This document shows positions 7,526-12,649 of a stretch of DNA of 12,649 nucleotides, piece by piece. Source of the stretch: Actinobacteria bacterium ADurb.Bin346. Its GTDB lineage: Bacteria > Actinomycetota > Humimicrobiia > Humimicrobiales > Humimicrobiaceae. Below the pieces are notes generated by a model. That model was not told the origin of the DNA and searched no databases. It saw only the letters and a list, made by a program, of their open reading frames with translations. A program made the position numbers and the translations under genes. The stretch's first letter is position 1. Every line of letters begins with the position of its first letter. The stretch covers positions 1-12,649 of the forward strand of contig MWAX01000128.1 in assembly GCA_002068775.1 (NCBI GenBank), written 5' to 3'.

Positions 7526-7571
7526 GAAAAGGGAAGCATATAATATTTCGGGATAAAGAAAAGCATATATT

Positions 7572-7599
7572 TTGATTATTGTATTTTTTTTGATAAAAT
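7572..7599 (+). promoter_or_regulatory. Candidate extended -10 promoter upstream of secG
   Basis: TTGATT (7572-7577) and TAAAAT (7594-7599) are 16 bp apart. TG at 7591-7592, one base before the -10, makes an extended -10 element. Start near 7606 gives a leader of about 120 nt before secG. This is one of the better promoter matches in the window and would separate secG-opp transcription from the glycolytic genes. Confidence 0.5.
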
Positions 7600-7612
7600 G
7601 TGGGTTTAAGTT

Positions 7613-7642
7613 ACTAATAGCGTGTATTAGTTAATAATTTTT
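7613..7642 (+). terminator. Possible weak intrinsic terminator or leader hairpin before secG
   Basis: ACTAATA (7613-7619) and TATTAGT (7625-7631) form a 7-bp stem with loop GCGTG, followed after five bases by a short T run, then more T-rich sequence up to about 7674. It could end gpmI transcripts that read through, or act as an attenuator just after the promoter candidate at 7572. The stem has only one G-C pair, so it is weak. The rest of the 204-bp spacer is T-rich with no recognisable riboswitch. Confidence 0.3.
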
Positions 7643-7729
7643 CTGTATTTTTTATATTTTTTTTATTATCAGTCAGAGTGATTTTATTTTTTTAAAATAT
7701 AGTTTTACCGGATGAGAGGTTAGGCAGAA

Positions 7730-7963
7730 ATGGGCTCAATTATATTAAATATTATTTTTGGAATACATGTGATTGCATGTATTGGTATAGTGCTTTTCAT
7801 TCTTTTACATGCAGGCAGGGGCGGAGGCGTATCAGGCTTATTTTCCGGAATGGTTGAAACATTTGATGGCACAGGGATTGTTGAAAAAAACCTTGACAGG
7901 ATAACAATAATACTCGGTGTAGTATTTGCAATTACAACTATTGCTCTGTTCATACTTCTTTAA
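7730..7963 (+). CDS. secG: Preprotein translocase subunit SecG
   Basis: SecG is the small non-essential membrane subunit of the SecYEG channel and helps SecA-driven export. The 77-residue length and two hydrophobic segments (about 4-26 and 58-77) fit the family. They flank a glycine-rich cytoplasmic loop, LLHAGRGGGVSGLFSG, which is the SecG signature and resembles actinobacterial SecG. The start is preceded by GAGG (7716-7719) and AGG (7722-7724), a moderate site. secG commonly follows glycolytic genes in Gram-positive-type bacteria, as here after gpmI. The stop lies only 25 bp before oppB with no terminator between, so transcription into the opp genes is likely. Confidence 0.93.
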   Translation: MGSIILNIIFGIHVIACIGIVLFILLHAGRGGGVSGLFSGMVETFDGTGIVEKNLDRITIILGVVFAITTIALFILL

Positions 7964-7988
7964 TTATATTCTGGAGGGTGCCTGTTAA

Positions 7989-8909
7989 ATGGCAGCATTT
8001 TTATTTAAACGTGTGCTATCCTCGATCGCAACGCTATTTATTATAATCACCATAACATTCTTTTTAATGCACTCCATACCCGGCGGACCATTTGCTACAA
8101 ATGAAAAACTCAGCCAGAGTGTCATTAAAGCAATGGAGGTCAAGTATGGCCTTGATAAGCCTCTTATACAGCAGTATGGAGTTTATTTGAAGAACCTTAT
8201 CAGAGGAGATCTCGGATTATCCATTGCATCAAAAGAAGGTAAAACTGTTAATTACATTATAAAAACGAAATTCCCCGTGTCAGCCAGGCTCGGAGGATTA
8301 GCCATCATGCTTGCGCTGTTGCTGGGCCTGCTGATGGGCTCATTTGCAGCTCTTCAGCATGAAAAATTTGTGGACCGGCTTGTAATGTTTATTTCCACCC
8401 TCGGAATTGCTGTGCCGGGCTTCATAATGGGCATGCTTCTGCTGCTGTTATTTGGAGTGTCATTGCGATGGCTGAATTTTATAGGTCTGAACTCACCGCT
8501 TGATTATATATTGCCAACTTTCACACTTGCTTTTTACCCTGCATGTTTTATAGCAAGACTTATCCGCTCTTCGCTCCTTGACGTTTTGGGCCAGGATTAT
8601 ATAAGGACCGCAAGGGCAAAAGGAATAAAAGGTTATTCCATTCTAATCAAGCACGCAATGAGAAATGCAATTTTGCCTGTAGTTACATACCTTGGACCGC
8701 TTATTGCCTATGTTCTTGTAGGCAGTTTTGTAGTAGAAAGAATATTTTCTATTCCCGGACTGGGCCTGTTTTTTGTGCAAAGCATAACGTCGCGCGACTA
8801 TCCGCTTATCATGGGCACAACTATATTCCTGGCTGTCCTCATAATATTTATGAATCTGGTGGTCGATATTATATACGGGATAATAGATCCGCGCATCAAG
8901 GTAAAATAA
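7989..8909 (+). CDS. oppB: Oligopeptide/dipeptide ABC transporter permease, OppB/DppB type
   Basis: This inner-membrane permease is one half of the transmembrane channel of a peptide importer. It has 306 residues, normal length. Six hydrophobic segments lie near 9-28, 100-122, 133-157, 173-193, 232-251 and 272-296. The large loop after the first segment (about 30-98) contains YGLDKPLIQQY and GDLGLS, typical of OppB. The EAA loop that contacts the ATPases is DYIRTARAKGIKGYSILIKH (203-222), and the tail GIIDPRIK is characteristic. GGAGGG at 7973-7978 lies 10 nt before the ATG, slightly far, but no better in-frame start exists. oppC starts 19 bp after the stop. Opp and Dpp subtypes cannot be separated from sequence alone; nickel import is a less likely alternative. 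Confidence 0.95.
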   Translation: MAAFLFKRVLSSIATLFIIITITFFLMHSIPGGPFATNEKLSQSVIKAMEVKYGLDKPLIQQYGVYLKNLIRGDLGLSIASKEGKTVNYIIKTKFPVSARLGGLAIMLALLLGLLMGSFAALQHEKFVDRLVMFISTLGIAVPGFIMGMLLLLLFGVSLRWLNFIGLNSPLDYILPTFTLAFYPACFIARLIRSSLLDVLGQDYIRTARAKGIKGYSILIKHAMRNAILPVVTYLGPLIAYVLVGSFVVERIFSIPGLGLFFVQSITSRDYPLIMGTTIFLAVLIIFMNLVVDIIYGIIDPRIKVK

Positions 8910-8928
8910 AAGGAAATAAACAGAAAGA

Positions 8929-10077
8929 ATGAATAAAAATCCATTCTCATTTCAAATAGACCCGTCGATGTTTGAGCCGGCAGACGCTGAGGAGAAAAAA
9001 GAGCTTATTGTGTCAAGAAAAAGCTTTTCTTTCTGGCAGGACGTCTGGAGGCGCCTGAGGAAAAATCCCACTGGCATGGCAGGACTTGTGCTTATAATCT
9101 TATTAATGTTTTTTGCATTTGCGGGCCCGCTTTTTATCCCCTACAAATACGATGAACAGGTCAGGGGGCATGAAAACCTCTCACCCATGCAAACGCCGCA
9201 GGAGCGCGCAAAGGAGAAAGAAGCCAGACCAAAAGTTAAAAACAGAAGCGCAGAATTTGCTTATGATTTCGCAACTTCTCCCTCAACTGCTGAAACTGAA
9301 GTCAGTGAGACAGGTGAAAGACCCGAGATACAGGAAGATTTTTTTCCGCATGTATTCGGCACAGACAGCCTGGGCAGGGATAATCTGGTAAGGCTGATGT
9401 ACGGGTCAAGGATCTCGCTGACCGTCGGCATTGTGGCAAGTATAATCATACTGATCATCGGCTCGACATACGGAGCATTCAGCGGATTTGTTGGCGGAAA
9501 GACCGACAATGTAATGATGAGGGTGATTGAATTGCTTTATGCCGTTCCGGATATACTCATAGTCATACTTCTTTCAATCGTCCTTAAGGAGCCAATGGCT
9601 CAGTTGTTTGCAAGAAGTACATTAATGAGCAAGCTGACCGGCATTGGTCCGGGCCTTCTCTCAATGTTTATTACTTTTACACTGCTGTACTGGGTAGGGA
9701 TGGCAAGGATAGTAAGGGGGCAGGTGCTGCAGCTAAAAGAGCAGGAATTCATACTGGCAGCTCAGGCTCTCGGAGCAAACAGCAGCAGGGTCATTTTCAA
9801 GCATCTCATTCCAAATTGCATCGGACCTATTATTGTAACCACAATGTTCCAGATACCCACTGCTATTTTTGTAGAATCTTTTCTGAGTTTTATCGGACTG
9901 GGTATTTCCGCTCCAATGGCGTCACTCGGCTCGCTGGCAAATGATGCACTGACAGGAATACAGACATACCCGTATATGCTTGCCCAGCCGGCTATAATGA
10001 TTGCACTTATAATACTGTCATTTAATTTACTTGGCGACGGATTGCGTGACTCGCTTGACCCGCGAATGAAGAAATGA
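8929..10077 (+). CDS. oppC: Oligopeptide ABC transporter permease, OppC type, with long extracytoplasmic insertion
   Basis: This is the second permease of the importer and partner of OppB. The N-terminal cytoplasmic OppC segment with WRRLRKNPTGMAG precedes TM1 (about 51-70). FGTDSLGRDNLVRLMYGSR (143-161) and the EAA loop FILAAQALGANSSRVIFKHL (274-293) are classic OppC, as is the end LGDGLRDSLDPR. At 382 residues it is about 70-80 longer than usual. The excess is mostly a hydrophilic, charged segment of about 55 residues (about 84-139, rich in Lys/Glu then Ser/Thr) between TM1 and the GTDSLGRD motif. A smaller extension lies near 219-243. The insert should face outward, where the peptide-binding protein docks. 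Only a distant AGGA (8911-8914) precedes the start. oppD begins 10 bp after the stop. Confidence 0.94.
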   Translation: MNKNPFSFQIDPSMFEPADAEEKKELIVSRKSFSFWQDVWRRLRKNPTGMAGLVLIILLMFFAFAGPLFIPYKYDEQVRGHENLSPMQTPQERAKEKEARPKVKNRSAEFAYDFATSPSTAETEVSETGERPEIQEDFFPHVFGTDSLGRDNLVRLMYGSRISLTVGIVASIIILIIGSTYGAFSGFVGGKTDNVMMRVIELLYAVPDILIVILLSIVLKEPMAQLFARSTLMSKLTGIGPGLLSMFITFTLLYWVGMARIVRGQVLQLKEQEFILAAQALGANSSRVIFKHLIPNCIGPIIVTTMFQIPTAIFVESFLSFIGLGISAPMASLGSLANDALTGIQTYPYMLAQPAIMIALIILSFNLLGDGLRDSLDPRMKK

Positions 10078-10087
10078 GTTTGATCAT

Positions 10088-11098
10088 ATGGATAATTTAA
10101 ATAATTCAAATGCTGATAAAAAGCTCGTAGAGATAAAAGATCTCAGTATCTCTTTCTTTACACCTGCGGGAGAAGTCAAAGCGGTGAGGGGAGTGTCATG
10201 GAGCCTTAGGGAAGGAGAAGCACTCGGAATTGTCGGTGAATCAGGCAGCGGAAAAAGTGTCTCTGTCTATGCGCTTATGGGGATATTGCAGAATCCCGGG
10301 AAAGTCATCGGAGGCTCTATAACTTTCAATAATATAGATATGCTTAAACTTAAGGAAAGCCAGTGGCGCCTTATAAGGGGAAAAGATATGTCAATGATAT
10401 TCCAGGATCCAATGACATCTCTTAATCCGGTTTATACTGTCGGCAATCAGATTGCTGAAACAGTGCTGGCTCATACCAGGACAACAGCTCAAAAAGCAAA
10501 TAAGGAAGCAGTAAAAAGTCTTGCAAGAGTTCACATCCCCAATCCGGAAAGAAGAGCAAGGCAATATCCTTTTGAATTTTCAGGAGGCATGAGACAGAGA
10601 GCTATGATATCGATGGCTCTGTCCTGCGAGCCTAAACTTCTTATTGCAGATGAGCCAACAACTGCGCTTGACGTTACCATACAGGCGCAGATAATAGAAT
10701 TGCTGAAAGAGCTTAAAAAAAATACCAATATGGGAATTATACTTATCACGCATGATATGGGCATAATCACTGATATCTGTGAAGATGTAATAATAATGTA
10801 TGGTGGTCAGGTAATGGAATCTGCATCCGTGAAAGAACTATATAAAAATCCGGCACATCCTTATACCCTTGGTCTGCTTGAATGCCTTCCGAGGTTATCA
10901 AGTGATTCAGATGAGCCTTTAAAGCCCATAGAGGGATCACCAGTTGATCTTTTAAACCCTCCCAAAGGATGTCCTTTTGCTCCGCGGTGTTTTAAATGCA
11001 TGAAAATATGTCTTAATAATCAGCCGCCGAATTTTGAAATAAAACCGGGTCATCACTCTGCATGCTGGCTTCATCAATATCAATCAGGCAGGGACTAA
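10088..11098 (+). CDS. oppD: Oligopeptide ABC transporter ATP-binding protein, OppD type
   Basis: This cytoplasmic ATPase powers the importer together with OppF. It has 336 residues, usual length. Walker A GESGSGKS is at 50-57, the Q-loop Gln at 106 (FQDPMTSLNP), the ABC signature FSGGMRQR at 164-171, Walker B LLIADEP at 184-190 and the switch His222 in ITHDMG. The C-terminal oligopeptide-transporter extension has HPYTLGLLECLPRL and a cysteine cluster (295, 301, 304, 308, 326) like the one that binds an Fe-S centre in some DppD/OppD proteins; Cys304 looks like an extra. No clear Shine-Dalgarno precedes the ATG, and the 10-bp gap from oppC suggests coupled translation. No alternative start codon lies between the chosen Met and the conserved LVEIKDLSISF. 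Confidence 0.96.
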   Translation: MDNLNNSNADKKLVEIKDLSISFFTPAGEVKAVRGVSWSLREGEALGIVGESGSGKSVSVYALMGILQNPGKVIGGSITFNNIDMLKLKESQWRLIRGKDMSMIFQDPMTSLNPVYTVGNQIAETVLAHTRTTAQKANKEAVKSLARVHIPNPERRARQYPFEFSGGMRQRAMISMALSCEPKLLIADEPTTALDVTIQAQIIELLKELKKNTNMGIILITHDMGIITDICEDVIIMYGGQVMESASVKELYKNPAHPYTLGLLECLPRLSSDSDEPLKPIEGSPVDLLNPPKGCPFAPRCFKCMKICLNNQPPNFEIKPGHHSACWLHQYQSGRD

Positions 11099-11119
11099 GA
11101 TTGACTTAAAAAATATTTA

Positions 11120-12079
11120 ATGATGAATAAATTAATAGAAATAAAAAATCTTATAAAGCACTTTCCGGTAAAAGGCGGATTTAAAAGCAGTAAGGTCCAG
11201 GCCGTTGATGATGTAAGCTTTTATATAGACCGTGGCGAGACTCTGGGGCTTGTGGGCGAATCAGGTTGCGGCAAGACAACAGTGGGCAGGACTATTGTCA
11301 GATTATATGAGCCAACAAGCGGCAAAATCATATATGACGGCAAAGATATTACAAAAGTCAATATGAGGCCATACAGAAGCAGGATGCAGGTTATTTTCCA
11401 GGATCCTTATGCATCCCTTGACCCTCGAATGACAGTCAGTAATATTGTAGGAGAGCCATTGGATATAAATAAAACTTATAAAAGCAAAAAGGAAAGAAAT
11501 GACAGGATATTTGATATATTAAATATGGTTGGTTTGTCAAATGAACAGGCAAACAGATATCCGCATGAATTTTCCGGAGGGCAGAGGCAGAGGATAGGAA
11601 TTGCAAGGGCGCTTGCAGTTAGACCTGACTTTATAGTTTGCGATGAACCTGTTTCTGCTCTTGATGTCTCGATTCAGGCGCAGATCATCAATATCCTGAT
11701 GGACCTGCAGAAACAGTTTGACCTTACATATTTGTTTATTGCGCATGACCTTGCAGTCGTCAAACATATTTCAAACCGTATTGGTGTAATGTATCTCGGA
11801 AAGATAGTTGAACTTTGCACGAGCAGAGAATTGCATAAAAATCCTCTGCATCCATATACGCAGGCTCTTTTATCAGCAATACCTGTGCCGGATCCTGACA
11901 TAAGCATGAAAAAGAAAAGGATCATACTACAGGGAGATGTTGCCAGCCCGATAAATCCGCCGCAGGGCTGTCGTTTCCACACCCGATGCTTCAGAGTACA
12001 AAAAAAGTGCATCGAAGAATGCCCGGAGCTGCTGGAGCTTGAAGCAGGTCATTTTGCAGCATGTCATTTTCCAGGCTGA
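11120..12079 (+). CDS. oppF: Oligopeptide ABC transporter ATP-binding protein, OppF type
   Basis: This is the second ATPase of the importer, expected to dimerise with OppD. It has 319 residues, usual length. FPVKGG near the N-terminus is typical of OppF/DppF. Walker A GESGCGKT is at 46-53, the Q-loop Gln at 94 (FQDPYASLDPR), signature FSGGQRQR at 151-158, Walker B FIVCDEP at 171-177 and switch His209 (IAHDLAVV). The C-terminal extension HPYTQALLSAIPVPDP and Cys 284, 290, 297, 301 and 315 match the family's Cys-rich tail. The start is a tandem ATGATG; either Met could be used. No Shine-Dalgarno is visible in the 21-bp gap from oppD, so translation is probably coupled. The next gene, oppA, lies 277 bp on and has its own promoter candidate. 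Confidence 0.96.
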   Translation: MMNKLIEIKNLIKHFPVKGGFKSSKVQAVDDVSFYIDRGETLGLVGESGCGKTTVGRTIVRLYEPTSGKIIYDGKDITKVNMRPYRSRMQVIFQDPYASLDPRMTVSNIVGEPLDINKTYKSKKERNDRIFDILNMVGLSNEQANRYPHEFSGGQRQRIGIARALAVRPDFIVCDEPVSALDVSIQAQIINILMDLQKQFDLTYLFIAHDLAVVKHISNRIGVMYLGKIVELCTSRELHKNPLHPYTQALLSAIPVPDPDISMKKKRIILQGDVASPINPPQGCRFHTRCFRVQKKCIEECPELLELEAGHFAACHFPG

Positions 12080-12237
12080 TAAACTTACTTTACTTCCAGA
12101 CTGCGCTGATTATTAAACGGGCTTTATTAAGGGAGCAGTGAATAAATTGATTGAAAAATTTAATATTTTTATTAAAAAGTCAAATAAAATAAATACTTTT
12201 TCTATATTATTGAATAAAACATTATATTAATACAATA

Positions 12238-12266
12238 TTGCAAAAAGTTTTAATTAAAAGTAGAAT
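12238..12266 (+). promoter_or_regulatory. Candidate sigma-70-type promoter for oppA
   Basis: TTGCAA (12238-12243) and TAGAAT (12261-12266) are separated by exactly 17 bp. Start near 12273 gives a leader of about 85 nt. It would let the binding protein be made in excess over the membrane components, as is usual for ABC importers. The upstream part of the spacer (12080-12237) is AT-rich. It contains only a weak 7-bp hairpin (TTTAATA 12159-12165 with TATTAAA 12170-12176), and I see no gene in it. Confidence 0.55.
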
Positions 12267-12272
12267 ATAACA

Positions 12273-12307
12273 CATTATTATCAAAATAAGGTAATAATGG
12301 TATTATC
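12273..12307 (+). promoter_or_regulatory. Overlapping alternative inverted repeats in oppA leader
   Basis: CATTATTATC (12273-12282) can pair with GGTAATAATG (12290-12299), 10 bp with one G-U. The bases GGTAATA (12290-12296) can instead pair with TATTATC (12301-12307), 7 bp with one G-U and a 4-nt loop. The two hairpins are mutually exclusive. They lie right after the promoter candidate and 39 bp before the Shine-Dalgarno. The array could be a regulatory RNA switch, or three half-sites of a DNA-binding regulator. Confidence 0.35.
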
Positions 12308-12356
12308 ATGGATGTCATATTGAGTGTATAAGTATATAAATCAAAGGAGGAAAAAT

Positions 12357-12649
12357 ATGAAAAAAGTGAAGGCTATTTTTGTGGTAATAGCGGTACTTTG
12401 TGCCGTGTCTCTTGTTTTTACAGGTTTTGGCTGTAAACAAGCGGTCCCAACTACAATGGCTGTATGGGCAGCCACAGAGCCTGAGTCAATCGATCCTGCA
12501 AAATCAGCATGGGTGCATGAGGGAACACTCATTTATCACACGTTCGAGGGCCTTATGAGATGGGATGCCACGGTCCCTGGCTCAGTGCCAGTCCTTGGGC
12601 AGGCGAAGGAAATTGTCTGGGATGCAACAAAAACAAAAGCTACAGTTAC
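12357..12649 (+). CDS. oppA: Oligopeptide-binding protein (SBP family 5), 3'-truncated by window edge
   Basis: This is the extracytoplasmic receptor that captures peptides and delivers them to OppBC. 97 full codons are visible of an expected 500-600. Residues 1-25 are a signal peptide (Lys at 2, 3 and 5, then a hydrophobic core) ending at Cys26 (GFGCKQ), probably a lipoprotein cleavage site. The -3 residue is Gly rather than the usual Leu, so lipidation is likely but not certain. TEPESIDPAKS and YHTFEGLMRWD are the conserved N-terminal motifs of the family, followed by PVLGQAKEIVWDA. AAGGAGG ending at 12350, 6 nt before the ATG, is the best ribosome-binding site in the window, fitting high expression. 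It is placed last, after oppF, with its own promoter candidate. Peptide binding is inferred from family and neighbours. Confidence 0.93.
   Translation, partial: MKKVKAIFVVIAVLCAVSLVFTGFGCKQAVPTTMAVWAATEPESIDPAKSAWVHEGTLIYHTFEGLMRWDATVPGSVPVLGQAKEIVWDATKTKATV

Noticed and set aside
7539..7544. TATAAT just after gpmI as a promoter -10
   Set aside because: The only TTGATA upstream is 22 bp away, too far. The pair at 7572/7594 is much better.
12138..12233. Possible 30-codon small gene (GTG start) in the oppF-oppA spacer
   Set aside because: GGGAG is only 2 nt from the GTG, the translation is low-complexity Asn/Lys/Ile from AT-rich DNA, and nothing supports coding.

Overview
This window is a single-strand, AT-rich stretch of bacterial core chromosome. 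All eleven protein genes read on the + strand. No rRNA, tRNA, CRISPR array, insertion sequence or phage gene was found. In order it holds the 3' part of uvrC (excision repair), rapZ (P-loop nucleotidase), four glycolytic genes gapA-pgk-tpiA-gpmI, secG (translocase subunit), and an oligopeptide ABC transporter oppB-oppC-oppD-oppF with the 5' end of its binding-protein gene oppA, cut by the window edge.

Organism (inference): the order uvrC-rapZ-...-gap-pgk-tpiA-(gpmI)-secG is typical of Gram-positive-type lineages, both Actinobacteria and Firmicutes. The UvrC active-site surroundings (DGGIQQ instead of DGGKGQ, and RDEAHRFALGYHR followed by MTRSVLD) and the SecG loop (LLHAGRGGG) look closer to actinobacterial than to Bacillus proteins as I recall them. 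With low GC, ATA/AGG-rich codon use and an Opp system with a putative lipoprotein, a deep-branching, low-GC, uncultivated Actinobacteria-like or neighbouring lineage is my best guess. It is not proven.

Layout: uvrC and rapZ are 64 bp apart. The 275-bp gap after rapZ is where yvcK and whiA often sit in such genomes. They are absent, and the gap holds about six degenerate 14-bp tandem repeats followed by a promoter-like site for gapA. gapA and pgk are separated by a strong 14-bp hairpin with a GAAA tetraloop and an overlapping 18-bp palindrome. pgk, tpiA and gpmI are tightly spaced with good Shine-Dalgarno sites and look like one operon covering glycolysis from glyceraldehyde-3-phosphate and triose interconversion to 2-phosphoglycerate; enolase is not here. 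A 204-bp U-rich spacer with a good extended -10 promoter precedes secG. secG lies only 25 bp before oppB, so secG-oppBCDF may be one transcript. A 277-bp AT-rich spacer with its own promoter candidate and overlapping alternative hairpins precedes oppA.

No previously undescribed multi-gene system is visible. The points most worth a second look are non-coding (the 14-bp repeats, the gap-pgk hairpin, the oppA leader) and two family-unusual insertions (the OppC extracytoplasmic loop and the GpmI C-terminal region).
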